From NCBI RefSeq assembly GCF_014841125.1, contig NZ_JACYTQ010000001.1, positions 310,001 to 374,000 of the forward strand: a stretch of DNA of 64,000 nt, in the 5' to 3' direction. The number at the start of each line of letters is the position of its first letter. Position 1 is the stretch's first letter. The position numbers and the translations under genes are program-made. Of the stretch, positions 35,794-46,900 are shown one piece after another. This DNA comes from Echinicola arenosa (GTDB lineage Bacteria; Bacteroidota; Bacteroidia; Cytophagales; Cyclobacteriaceae). The notes beneath the pieces were generated by a model that saw only the letters and a program-made list of their open reading frames with translations, made no database searches and was not told the origin of the DNA.

Positions 35794-37623
35794 ATGTATA
35801 ATATAAGATTATTAAAGTCAATAGTGATGCCTATCGCTTTTAAGGAAAGACTTTGGACAGTGATAGTGCTTTGTTTGTTTATTCACATAGCTAGTGTTAA
35901 CGGTCAATCCATGCAATATGCAGGAAGCGATGAATTTACCATAGCAGTCCTTCCAGATACGCAATACTATACTGCTGAGAGCAGAGGAGCTTCAAACGAC
36001 ATGTTCAAAGCCCAAACACAATGGATTCATGAAAATGCCAAGAAAGAAAAAATTGCCTATGTAATCCATTTGGGAGATATAACTGACCATGGAGAAACTT
36101 ACCCAAAGGAATGGGAAAATGCAGCCGAGGCAATTTATCAGCTCGAAATCCCACAAGCGGGTTACCCCTATGGTATCCCCTATGGACTGGCTGTAGGAAA
36201 CCATGACCAAACCAAAAGCCAATTTCCCCTATCAGGTAAAACGGATCATTACAACCACTATTTTGGAGTAGACCATTTCAGGGACAAACCTTGGTATGGA
36301 GGCCATTATCTTGAAAATAATGATAGTCACTATGATTTGTTTGAGGCAGGTGGCCAAAAGTTTATAGTCATTTATTTCGAATATGATTCCTATGATGAGA
36401 ATATTGAACCGCTTAACCAATGGGCCAGTGAGTTATTGGAAAAGTACGATGACCATGAGGCCATCCTCGTTTCACATTCCATCATTCACCTGAATACTAC
36501 ACCTGGAACTAACGAGAAAGGCTTTCCCAAATTCATGAAACAAGGACAAAGGATTTTTGATGAACTAAAGAACTTTCCCAATGTAAGGCTTCTTTTATCC
36601 GGTCATGTTGGTGACAATGGGGAAGCTTATCGACAGGATGGATATGCAGGAAATGTTATCAAATCCATTCTTACTGATTACCAAAGCCGTGAAAACGGAG
36701 GTCATGGTCTAATGAGACTAATGAAATTCTCTTCATCAAAAGACCTTATCCACTGCACTACTTTTTCACCTTATACCGGAGAAGTAGAAAGTGATGCCGA
36801 CAGTGACTTCACCATACCTTGGAAACACCACACTACGGTTTCCCGCACAATGGACTTCGACAATGACCAACTGACTGATATTGTTCATTTTGACAACGGC
36901 AAATGGACTATTGGGTCCAACTCCAGAAAACTCTCACTAGGTGAGCAAAGAGATGTTCCTGTACCTGCAGATTATAACGGTGACGGAAAATTGGAAGCAG
37001 CGGTCTTTCGTCCCTCAACCGGAGAGTTTATTTTGGAATCAGGGAGATCAATCTCTTTGGGTATGGAAGGAGATATTCCAGTTTGCGGGGACTATGATGG
37101 AGATGGGTTCGCTGATTTGGCAGTATACCGGCCCAGTAACTTCACCTGGTATTTTGAAACGTTGGACAGCGTGAAATTCGGCAGGAAAGATGTGATCCCA
37201 GTTCCAGCAGACTATGATGGGGATGGGAAAATTGATCTAGGGTTTTTTAGAATATCCGATGGAATGTGGCAAACTGCATTGGGAAATATCCCACTACAAC
37301 TTTCACAGCCACAAGGAGATATCCCTTTACCTGGAGACTATGATGGGGATGGAAAAGCAGAAATGGCACAATATCGACCGAGTACCGGTGAGTGGTTTAT
37401 AGGCTTTGACCCACCTATCAAATTTGGACAACAAGGGGATATTCCAGTACCAGGAAACTATTCCAGAGGAGGAAAGTTGCAGCCAGCTGTTTATCGGAAT
37501 GGAAAAATTCACCTTATGAATGGGCAGGAAGTTCCTTTTACGGCCCCCTCAAATGCCCAATTGGTGAATATCCGGATTGTAATACACCATTACTTTGAAA
37601 CACTTTTAAATCAAAAAGATTAA
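35794..37623 (+). CDS. Secreted calcineurin-like metallophosphoesterase with FG-GAP-like repeats
   Basis: 609 residues, or about 598 from MPIAFKERLW at 35827; the signal peptide is VIVLCLFIHIASVNGQ. The phosphoesterase domain (about 48-310) has PDTQYY (first metal motif, with Q in place of the common H), HLGDITDHG, VGNHDQT, SHSIIH and LSGHVGD. Residues about 350-590 hold five repeats built around PADYDGDGKIDLG / GDYDGDGFADLAVYRPS, Ca-binding-like loops of FG-GAP or VCBS type. It should be exported and hydrolyse phosphomono- or diesters. It is followed 7 bp later by another phosphoesterase with the same kind of repeats, so both probably act on one extracellular substrate whose products feed the SusCD pair. 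Confidence 0.88.
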   Translation: MYNIRLLKSIVMPIAFKERLWTVIVLCLFIHIASVNGQSMQYAGSDEFTIAVLPDTQYYTAESRGASNDMFKAQTQWIHENAKKEKIAYVIHLGDITDHGETYPKEWENAAEAIYQLEIPQAGYPYGIPYGLAVGNHDQTKSQFPLSGKTDHYNHYFGVDHFRDKPWYGGHYLENNDSHYDLFEAGGQKFIVIYFEYDSYDENIEPLNQWASELLEKYDDHEAILVSHSIIHLNTTPGTNEKGFPKFMKQGQRIFDELKNFPNVRLLLSGHVGDNGEAYRQDGYAGNVIKSILTDYQSRENGGHGLMRLMKFSSSKDLIHCTTFSPYTGEVESDADSDFTIPWKHHTTVSRTMDFDNDQLTDIVHFDNGKWTIGSNSRKLSLGEQRDVPVPADYNGDGKLEAAVFRPSTGEFILESGRSISLGMEGDIPVCGDYDGDGFADLAVYRPSNFTWYFETLDSVKFGRKDVIPVPADYDGDGKIDLGFFRISDGMWQTALGNIPLQLSQPQGDIPLPGDYDGDGKAEMAQYRPSTGEWFIGFDPPIKFGQQGDIPVPGNYSRGGKLQPAVYRNGKIHLMNGQEVPFTAPSNAQLVNIRIVIHHYFETLLNQKD

Positions 37624-37630
37624 ACCGACC

Positions 37631-39511
37631 ATGAAACATAAATCAAATAATTCCAAATACCAATCCGGCTTTGGATCCTATAAAGTGCACTCGGTTTTAG
37701 GAATTTTATCCTTATTTTGTTGCGCTTTATTAATATCATGCAAAGAACTGGACAACCATATTGTGGACTCAGAAGCTGCTGAACCAACAGTTATTCATTC
37801 GGCCAGCATTTCACAGGAGATCAGAACCATGTCATTTAACATAAAACATGACAATGTAAGTGATCCCCTATCATTAGATGATAGAAAATCCCTAATCCTG
37901 CAAATCATTACTGACAATGATCCAGATATTGTTGGGCTTCAGGAATTCTCAAACAACTGGTTCGAAACATGGATGGAGAATGAAATGACCAATTTGGGTT
38001 ATGACATTTATACTGTAACTTCCACTGGAACCCCAAAAGCCATTTTCTATAAAGCAAATCGGTTCAGCCGTTTAGATCAGGGCGAGTTTGAGGTTAATTT
38101 AACGGAAACCCGCAATGGAACATGGGCGGTACTTTTGGATTCCTTTACAAACCGCTCCTACTTTATTTGTAACAGCCATTGGACAACGGTATCCTCTTCA
38201 GAAAGACAAATTATGGCCAATTTGGTCAAGAGCGTTGTGGAACAAAATGCAGGAGGTCTCCCGGTAATAGTTTTGGGAGATTTCAACGCACAACCTGGCA
38301 CTCCTGAAATATCCACCATTAAAAACACTACAGGATCCAACAGTTTGGTCTGCTCCCACCACGAAACGGGAGATACCTTTCACGGATGGGACGGTACAGG
38401 AAACAGTAAACTTGATTGGATTTTCAGCTCCAGGGATTTGGCTTTTACCAGTTCAAAGGTCATTGAAACAAACTATGGAGGAAACTGGCCTTCAGATCAT
38501 TGGCCTATAATGGCCGACTTCGTTCCAGCCTACTTTGGTGGAGCAAATATTGATGACCAAGGGATAAGTGGCAGTGCTAGCACAAACTATTATTTTGCGG
38601 ATGTCACCGGCGATGGAAAGGTAGATAAAATTTATTGGAACCCTACTTTTGATAGTGGGCGCACCAGGGTATATGGATCCAATGGGGATGGCACATTCTC
38701 TTTCTTAAGTTCCAACACAAATGGAACCAGTCAAAGCAGTCAGACAACTTTCTATTTTGCTGATGTGACCGGTGACGGAAAAGCGGATAAGATTTACTGG
38801 AACCCTACTTTTGACAATGGGAACACGAGGGTCTATAAGTCCAATGGAGATGGCACATTTGATTGGTTGTATTCCAATCCCTCAGGTGCCAGTACATCAT
38901 CTAGCAATAAGTTCTATTTTGAAGATGTAACGGGTGACGGAAAAGCAGATCTCATATCATGGGATCCAAATGATGATTCAGGACACACCCGCGTTTACCG
39001 TTCAAACGGGGATGGTACATTTACCTTTTTGGACTCAAACACCAACGGTACCAGCCAAAGTAGCCTAACCACATTTTATTTTGCAGATGTGACGGGTGAT
39101 GGAAAAGCAGACAAAATTTACTGGAATCCAAACTTTGACGATGGGCACACCAGGATCTACGGTTCAAATGGCGACGGTACCTTTACTTTCCTGGACAGTA
39201 ATACTACCGGAGCAAGCGGGGTTGCTTCCACGCGTTTTTATTTTGCAGATGTTACCGGTGATGGAAAGGCGGACAAAATTTATTGGAGACCCAATATATA
39301 CAAGGGAAAAATCAAAATCTATCCGTCCAATGGAGATGGTACATTTGATGGTCCGGTATACTCATTAAGGGGCACCTCGCAAAGTGAAAATACTTTTTTC
39401 TACTTCTTTGACATTAACGGCGATGAAAAAGCTGATCAAATCAGGTGGAACAAAGATGAAGCGCCATCAGGATATAGCTCTGGAACGTTGAAAAACTACT
39501 TTGCAAATTAG
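37631..39511 (+). CDS. Endonuclease/exonuclease/phosphatase (EEP) family lipoprotein with FG-GAP-like repeats
   Basis: 626 residues. A late hydrophobic leader with lipobox ALLISC (about residue 36) suggests a lipoprotein. The EEP domain spans about 60-300: RTMSFNIKHDN, DIVGLQEFSNNW (metal-binding Glu), HWTTVSSSERQ, VIVLGDFNAQPGTPE, LDWIFSSRDL and the final SDHWPIMADF. EEP enzymes include DNase I, sphingomyelinases and inositol phosphatases; the short form with LDWIF-SDHWP is common in Bacteroidota exo-enzymes. Residues about 315-620 have six repeats of about 54 residues with FADVTGDGKADKIYWNP and SNGDGTF loops. It is the last gene of the plus-strand operon and ends before a strong hairpin. 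Exact substrate is unknown. Confidence 0.88.
   Translation: MKHKSNNSKYQSGFGSYKVHSVLGILSLFCCALLISCKELDNHIVDSEAAEPTVIHSASISQEIRTMSFNIKHDNVSDPLSLDDRKSLILQIITDNDPDIVGLQEFSNNWFETWMENEMTNLGYDIYTVTSTGTPKAIFYKANRFSRLDQGEFEVNLTETRNGTWAVLLDSFTNRSYFICNSHWTTVSSSERQIMANLVKSVVEQNAGGLPVIVLGDFNAQPGTPEISTIKNTTGSNSLVCSHHETGDTFHGWDGTGNSKLDWIFSSRDLAFTSSKVIETNYGGNWPSDHWPIMADFVPAYFGGANIDDQGISGSASTNYYFADVTGDGKVDKIYWNPTFDSGRTRVYGSNGDGTFSFLSSNTNGTSQSSQTTFYFADVTGDGKADKIYWNPTFDNGNTRVYKSNGDGTFDWLYSNPSGASTSSSNKFYFEDVTGDGKADLISWDPNDDSGHTRVYRSNGDGTFTFLDSNTNGTSQSSLTTFYFADVTGDGKADKIYWNPNFDDGHTRIYGSNGDGTFTFLDSNTTGASGVASTRFYFADVTGDGKADKIYWRPNIYKGKIKIYPSNGDGTFDGPVYSLRGTSQSENTFFYFFDINGDEKADQIRWNKDEAPSGYSSGTLKNYFAN
38580..39480 (+). 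repeat. Tandem FG-GAP-like coding repeats (about 162 bp each)
   Basis: Six copies of a repeat containing FADVTGDGKADKIYWNP plus RVYxSNGDGTF, within the EEP gene. The DNA has diverged more than in the adhesin repeats, so this is an older duplication. Confidence 0.8.
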
Positions 39512-39560
39512 CACTGATTATTGGTAAAGGTAATTGATATTCAAATATACATTAAAAGTA

Positions 39561-39595
39561 AGCAGGACAGTCTTTGCAAGAACTGTCCTGCTTTT
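39561..39595. terminator. Bidirectional terminator between convergent operons
   Basis: AGCAGGACAGT and ACTGTCCTGCT form an 11-bp stem around CTTTGCAAGA, followed by TTTT on the plus strand. It sits between the end of the phosphoesterase operon and a small minus-strand frame. Confidence 0.8.
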
Positions 39596-39821
39596 AAACC
39601 AGATAAGCCATATTTTCCTTTTTGGAACGAATAGTCTCATCAATATCCTCTTTTTTACAAAGTGTTACATTATAGGGATATTGTTTCTTGATTTCTTCAA
39701 GACCAAAATCATCACCCATAAAACTCTCAGAGATCATCAGGTTCATTTCCTTTAATTTAGGAGCACTATAAAAGATAGATTGCCCCAAGAGTTCCATTGG
39801 GTTTAAATTTTGGTTTTCCAT
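39594..39821 (-). CDS. Small hypothetical protein or gene remnant
   Basis: 75 codons from the ATG at 39821: MENQNLNPMELLGQSIFYSA to KKENMAYLV. It is acidic and helical, with no signal peptide and no family I recognise. A coding-looking stretch without a start (about 39822-39977, ending IDQYFGLRIEIRWKTKI) lies just upstream on the same strand and its stop overlaps this ATG, the pattern of two translationally coupled genes. Both lie after the PorP gene. They may be remains of a small operon cut off by the adhesin/PorP module. Confidence 0.35.
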   Translation of the reverse strand: MENQNLNPMELLGQSIFYSAPKLKEMNLMISESFMGDDFGLEEIKKQYPYNVTLCKKEDIDETIRSKKENMAYLV

Positions 39822-39985
39822 CTTATTTCTATCCTTAAACCGAAATACTGGTCGATATTTATTATTCCTAAAGAAAGACTCGTCAGTGTTGGTATTGCAT
39901 CCTGTAATTGAGAGAAGAAACTAGCCTTTTTACCAAGATCTTTTAAAGTGCCAACAAACTTGGTGACATAAAATGATATTTGTTA

Positions 39986-40942
39986 CTACCAAATCAAGAC
40001 TTCATCCGGACTGTTTCTTTTGTTGGACCTGAACAAACTGAAGACAGCCATAAACTCATGGGTGTTGCCCGGAAGCAAATAACTTCCATTGGTAGGAAAC
40101 TCATACACATAGCCCACCTTGAGCTTGTTCAGCAAAAAGCCCATCTGGAGATTATTTGCATAATCAACACGGTGGCCGGCTCCCAGCCAGACCTTGTCCA
40201 TCAGCAATGCCTTCAGGTTAAACTCCACATTGTTGGGAAGGTCTTCTTGGCCCCTGAAAAAGAAATTACCGATCACGGCCAGGTGGTCATTCAAGGCCTC
40301 CCGATATCCTGCCTGAACAATATAATTGACAGGCCTTCCTTCCATGAACTCGTCTCCACTGGATATACGGCCCCCATTTACCTGGTGCATCGCATAGGAC
40401 AGGTAATACTTATGGTGGGTCAGGGCAAGACCCAGGTTAAAATCCATGATCTGCATGTCGGAAAAGGCCCCGATATACTGACCCAGCAAGTCATCCCCCT
40501 GCTGCTCAATGGTCATCGCGTTGCCGTCCAACTGCACAGTGGTATAGCTTACCCCTGCCCCCAGCCTAAGGTTGTGCTTTTCGGTAAGACGGATCCTGCT
40601 CGCATAGCCCAGGACCAAGCCTGTCTCCTTAAATGCCCCATAGCTGTCAAACAATAAGTTCAGGCTGGCTGCATTCTTTCCCATCATGGCTGGATCTTCC
40701 GTGCCTTTCATTTCGGCAAAATCCAGCTCGCCACTGAAAAACACGGTCCTTGGAGCCCCTTCAAAGCCGCTCCATTGGTTTCTTACAAAGCCCCGAATCG
40801 TACTGCCCTCATATCCCGTCAACCCCGGGTTGTAATAGCTCTGGAAGAAATCAAACTGGCTGATATACTTCCTGCTCTGGCCTGTTGAGGTAAAAGGGAC
40901 CAGAAATATTATTAGGCAGATATAAATAACTGTTCTTTTCAT
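39986..40942 (-). CDS. PorP/SprF-family type IX secretion membrane protein
   Basis: 318 residues from the ATG at 40942 (MKRTVIYICL), which gives a clean signal peptide ending TSTGQS. An in-frame ATG at 40996 overlaps the adhesin stop by 4 nt (ATGA) and would add 18 residues, so translation may couple there. The PorP_SprF pattern is clear: FDFFQSYYNPGLTGYEG, RGFVRNQWSGFEGAPRTVFF, LNLLFDSYGAFKETGLVLGY, and strand-rich C-terminal parts with YYLSYAMHQVNGG and VIGNFFFRGQEDL. SprF/PorP proteins are outer-membrane partners that attach adhesins with type B C-terminal domains to the cell surface. It lies directly after such an adhesin, so it is very likely its dedicated partner. Confidence 0.93.
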   Translation of the reverse strand: MKRTVIYICLIIFLVPFTSTGQSRKYISQFDFFQSYYNPGLTGYEGSTIRGFVRNQWSGFEGAPRTVFFSGELDFAEMKGTEDPAMMGKNAASLNLLFDSYGAFKETGLVLGYASRIRLTEKHNLRLGAGVSYTTVQLDGNAMTIEQQGDDLLGQYIGAFSDMQIMDFNLGLALTHHKYYLSYAMHQVNGGRISSGDEFMEGRPVNYIVQAGYREALNDHLAVIGNFFFRGQEDLPNNVEFNLKALLMDKVWLGAGHRVDYANNLQMGFLLNKLKVGYVYEFPTNGSYLLPGNTHEFMAVFSLFRSNKRNSPDEVLIW

Positions 40943-40992
40943 CTTGACATTGTTCTTGATGGTTAAATTCACTGTACGCTTCTTGGTCCCGA

Positions 40993-43900
40993 TCATCTTC
41001 TAAGCAGGTTTAAGGTTCCACGCCTTACCTTGTCGGTTTCTCCTGTTTCCACAACCCAGAAATAAGACCCAGGTGCCAACTCCTTCCCGTTAAAGGTTCC
41101 GTCCCATCTGGCTTCTGGATCAGTGGTCAGAAAGACCCGTTTTCCGCTTCTTTCGAACACCATGATCCTTACGCCTGTATAATACTTCAGCTCTTCAATT
41201 CCCCACGTATCATTTGTGCCATCCTGGTTTGGTGTAAACGTATTGTATATCTCAATTTCATCCAGCGATTTCCTTAGCCTGGTTATCGTGAAGGACTTTT
41301 CAAGGATATTTCCGTCCGCATCCATTACTTGGAACACCACTGTAAATGATGTCCTTCCGGCAAGTGCTTCGGTGGAATTCCAGTACAATGCACTGCCAGA
41401 TAATATGAAGTATTGGTTATCCCCAGCGCCGGAAACCAGTCCAATGGTATGCACATCATCAGCCGGATCAATGACTTCAAGTCCCCCAATTGCGATTTGA
41501 ATGTTTTCCACTGAAGCTTCAAATTCAGTATTGTCCAATAAAAGGTCCGATGGTGCAGGTTTTGGCAATACGACCACATCCATATAAGGGCTCGGTGCAT
41601 CCTCGGAAACACTGCTTGGCAAGACCAGTTCCCCTGTAACAGTATAGGTCCCCCTGTTCCTCAGGTCAATACCTCTCTTGTCCCAGCTTACGGGAAGGTT
41701 GATCATTTCATCCTCCTCGGTACGCACCAAAACGGTTTCTGGCAAGATCACCTCATCATATGAAACTCCCCAGGCCACTTCCACTGCAGCAGGTTCATAT
41801 ACTTCCTCGATCTTTCTGGCTTCAATGGTAAGCTCACCGCCCGTGAACTGTAAAAGGTAATTCGCACTTGTAGACAGGCTTCCCCTATTGATCGGATAAC
41901 TGCCTACCTCCTCGCCAGGAGACCTATTAAGGTTTCCTACTATTACTTCCATGCCATCACCGTTTACAAGACCGCTGACAACATAGGTCAATGCTGGGTC
42001 AATAGTTCCGTAAACCTTGGACTTATCATCTGCAACAACCGTCAAGGCCTCAGGAGTGATCTCCAAACTGCCGTCCATATAGTTGATCGTATAGTTCGAT
42101 GAACTATAACCGGATGCGCTAATGGCATAATTGCCGACATCTTCTCCAGCTGCGCGGCTGACATCCAGTGTGCCGCCCAAGGCTGTTGCATCATCTCCAT
42201 TGACAAAGCCCGCATAGCTGACTGTTAAACTTGGATCCGTTGAGCCGTAAACCTTAGACTTATCATCGGCGGTTACTGTCAAGGCTGCCTGCGTAATCTC
42301 CAAATTGCCTTCTATATAGCTGATCGTATAATTCGATGAACTATAGCCCGATGCCATAACCGCATAATTGCCGACATCTTCTCCAGCTGCTCTGCTTAAA
42401 TCCAATGTGCCAACCAAAGCGGTTTCATCATCTCCATTGACAAAGCCAGCATAGCTAACCGTCAAGCCTGGATCAGTGGAACCGTAAACCTTAGACTTAT
42501 CATCGGCGGTTACTGTCAAGGCTGCCTGCGTAATCTCCAAATTGCCTTCTACATAGCTGATCGTATAGTTCGATGAAGCATAACCGGATGCGCTAATCGC
42601 ATAGTTGCCTACATCCTCTCCTACTGCACGGCTGACATCCAGTGTTCCGCCAAGGGCTGTTTCATCATCTCCATTGACAAAACCTGCATAGGAAACGGTC
42701 AAGCCTGGATCAGTGGAACCATAAACCTTAGACTTATCATCGGCGGTTACCGTCAAGGCTGCCTGTGTGATTTCAAAGTTGCCTTCTACATAGATGATCG
42801 TATAGTTCGATGAAGTATAACCGGATGCGCTAATCGCATAGTTGCCTACATCCTCTCCTTTGGTTCTGCCAATAGCCAATGTTCCTCCTAGATCATCCTC
42901 GTTATCTCCATTTACAAAACCTGAATAGCTAACCGTTAGACTTGGTTCAGCTGAACCATAGACTTTTGATTTATTATCTGCAGTAACCGTCAAGGCTGCC
43001 TGTGTGATTTCAAAGTTGCCACCTACATAGCTGATCGTATAGTTCGATGAAATAAGTCCAGAAGCGGTAACCGTATAATTGCCGACATCCTCTCCGGCTG
43101 CTCTGCTTAAATCCAATGTGCCAACCAAAGCGGTCTCATCATCACCGTTCACAAAACCTGCATAGCTAACGGTCAAGCTTGGATCCGTTGAACCATAAAC
43201 CTTAGACTTATCATCGGCGGTTACTGTCAAGGCTGCCTGCGTAATCTCCAAATTGCCTTCTACATAGCTGATCGTATAGTTCGATGAACTATAGCCCGAT
43301 GCCATAACCGCATAATTGCCTACATCCTCTCCGGCTGCTCTGCTTAAATCCAATGTGCCAACCAAAGTGGTCTCACCATCTCCATTGACAAAGCCCGCAT
43401 AGCTAACGGTCAAGCCTGGATCCGTTGAACCATAAACCTTAGACTTATCATCGGCGGTTACTGTCAAGGCTGCCTGCGTAATCTCCAAATTGCCTTCTAC
43501 ATAGCTGATCGTATAGTTCGATGAAGTATAACCGGATACGCTAATCGCATAATTGCCTACATCTTCTCCAACTGCTCTGCTTAAATCCAATGTGCCAACC
43601 AAAGCGGTCTCATCATCTCCATTGACAAAGCCCGCATAGCTAACTGTTAAGGCTGGATCTGTTGAACCGTAAACCTTAGACTTATCATCGGCGGTTACTG
43701 TCAAGGCTGCCTGTGTAATCTCAAAGTTGCCATCTACATAGCTGATCGTATAGTTCGATGAAGTATAACCGGATGCGCTAATCGCATAGTTGCCTACATC
43801 TTCTCCGGCTGCGCGGCTGACAGCTAATGTACCGCCCAAGGCTGTTGCATCATCACCGTTCACAAAACCTGCATAGCTAACGGTCAAGCCTGGGTCAGTG

Positions 43901-46900
43901 GAACCATAAACCTTAGACTTATCATCGGCGGTTACCGTCAAGGCTGCCTGCGTAATCTCAAAGTTGCCATCTACATAGCTGATCGTATAATTCGATGAAC
44001 TATAGCCCGATGCCATAATCGCATAGTTGCCTACATCTTCTCCAGCTGCGCGGCTGACATCCAGTGTGCCGCCCAAGTCTGTTGCATCATCACCGTTCAC
44101 AAAACCTGCATAGGAAACGGTAAAGCCTGGATCCGTTGAGCCGTAAACCTTAGATTTATCATCGGCGGTTACTGTCAAGGCTGCCTGCGTGATTTCAAAG
44201 TTGCCTTCTACATAGCTGATCGAATAATTCGATGAAGTATGCCCGGATGCCATAATCACATAATTGCCGACATCCTCTCCGGCTGCACGGCTGACATCCA
44301 GTGTTCCGCCCAAGGAAGTCTCATCATCTCCATTGACAAAGCCTGAATAAGAAACAGTCCAAGTTGGATCTGTGGAACCGTAAACCTTAGACTTATCATC
44401 GGCGGTTACTGTCAAGGCTGCCTGCGTAATCTCCAAATTGCCTTCTACATAGCTGATCGTATAGTTCGATGAAGTATAACCGGAAGCCATAACCGCATAG
44501 TTGCCTACATCCTCTCCTACTGCACGGCTGACATCCAGTGTTCCGCCAAGGGCTGTTTCATCATCTCCATTGACAAAACCTGCATAGCTGACTGTTAAAC
44601 TTGGGTCAGCTGAACCATAGACTTTTGATATATTATCTGCAGTAACCGTCAAGGCTGCCTGCGTAATCTCAAAGTTGCCATCTACATAGCTGATCGTATA
44701 GTTTGATGAACTATAGCCCGATGCCATAACCGCATAGTTGCCAACATCCTCTCCAACTGCTCTGCTGACATCCAATGTGCCAACCAAGGCTGTTTCATCA
44801 TCTCCATTGACAAAGCCCGCATAGCTAACTGTTAAGGTTGGATCTGTTGAACCGTAAACCTTAGACTTATCATCAGCGGTTACTGTCAAGGCTGCCTGCG
44901 TAATCTCAAAGTTGCCTTCTACATAGCTGATCGTATAGTTCGATGAAGTATAACCGGATGCGCTAATCGCATAGTTGCCTACATCTTCTCCGGCTGCGCG
45001 GCTGAGATCCAATGTACCGCCCAAAGCGGTCTCATTATCTCCATTGACAAAACCTGAATAAGAAACAGTCCAAGTTGGATCTGTGGAACCGTATACTTTT
45101 GATTTATCATTACCAGTAACCGTCAGGGCGGCCTTGTTAACTGTCAAGCTTTGCACTACAGCAGGAGCTGCATTGGTAACTCCATCACCACTTTGCGTTG
45201 CCGTGATTTGAGTAGTTCCTGCTTTTAGAATTATCGCCTGGTTACCTGTAATACTTACCACACTAGGATCATCGGCCGTGTAGGTAACTGTTAAACTTTC
45301 GTCCGTTTGGGCATCTCCCAAGGTAAACGATGCATCACCATAAGTTTTATTAGCGATACTTGGGAAAGTAATGGCCTGATCAACTTTAACGGGGCCGTTC
45401 AAAGCACTTTCCACCGTTGTACCAATTTCAGTTCCATCATTTGGTGTCACCTCAAAGCTGATATATTTACCTTGGTCTACGGCCTGTAAGGTGTATTGCT
45501 GTGCTATAGCTCCTGATATGGCCGTTTTATTTGTCCCTGCATTATCATCAGACCTGTACCATTTATAACTTGAGCCATTTTCTGGATCACTGTCAGGGTC
45601 CATAAAGGTGTAATTCCCTGTCAATTGTTCTCCAACTGTTAATGCCCCACTTATGGAAAGGGCACTTGCTGTTGGTGCTTCATTGGTGTCCTTGGTACTG
45701 GTATCGGTATTTGGCGATCCCGTATTTCCTGCCGCATCGCTTAGGCTAACCGAAAGTGTAATGGTTCCATCCCCCAACCCACTTAAATCTATTCCTGTAA
45801 TTTGATCACTGGCAGTCGCAACAGTCCCTGAACCGGAGATATTAGTGCCACCTCCAGAACTTGAAATAGTAAAACTATATATAGCACCAACTTCCGCTCC
45901 TGTAAAACTAAAACTCACTGCTGTTTCATTGGTCCCATTTATAGGATCCTGGTCAAAAGTTGCCACATATCCACTTGGTGCTGTCTTATCCAGCACAGCT
46001 GAATTATCAGATTCCGTACTACCCGTATTTCCTCCTTGATCTCTCAGGGTAACCTGGACAGTCAGGACGCCGTTGGTCAATGCGCCCACATCAACGGTTA
46101 CAGTTTGAGATGTATTGCTTACACTCACAGTACCTGTAACAGTTGCCGTATTGCCATCACCACTACTTGAAATGGAGTAACTTGCTGTTGTACCGACTTC
46201 TGCATTGGTAAGAGAGAAGGATGTCGAACTTGACTCTGTAGCATTGATTAAGTTATCATCCCATGAAACGGAATAGCCAGTTGGCGGTCCTGCATCCTTG
46301 GTTTCAGTATCAGTTGCATTTGTACCCTGGTTACCTACAGGATCAGTCAAAGATACCGTTAAGGTGATGGTTCCATCATTCAAACCTGACAGGTCATAGC
46401 CTGGTCCCCCATTATCAAAAGTTTCTGATGCTGTAGTAACTGTTTCGGTTCCTGTAACCGCTGAACCTCCTCCTGAGCTTGTAAATGAATAATTCAAGGT
46501 ACTTCCTACTTCCATTCCTGAGCCAGAAAATTCTATAATGGTTTCGTTGATCATATTGATCATTATTTCTCCAAGAAGATCAATGTTTACTGAATAACCA
46601 GTTGGCGCAGTAGTATCCTTTGTCTCGGTATCAGTTGCTGCAGCTCCGGTATTACCAAAAGTATCGGTTAAGGTTACTGATAAGGTAACAGTTCCATCCC
46701 CCAAACCACTAAGATCAATTCCTGTAATCTGATCAGTAGCCGTGGCGATACTGCCTGAACCAGTCACATTGGTTCCACCTCCAGAACTGGATAAAGTATA
46801 ATTATAGCTTGCCCCAATTTCTGCTCCGGCAAAAGTAAAGCTTACGGCCGATTGATTGGAAGAACTTATCGGAGTTTGATCAATCTGAACACTATATCCT

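Noticed and set aside
39980-40657. 225-codon plus-strand open frame
   Set aside because: It lies opposite the PorP gene, whose signal peptide and PorP/SprF motifs are clear; the plus-strand product has no recognisable features.
41820-45145. Regular short-period repeats that could suggest a CRISPR array
   Set aside because: The period is 237 bp, without short spacers, and the whole array is in one open frame that encodes MBG domains.
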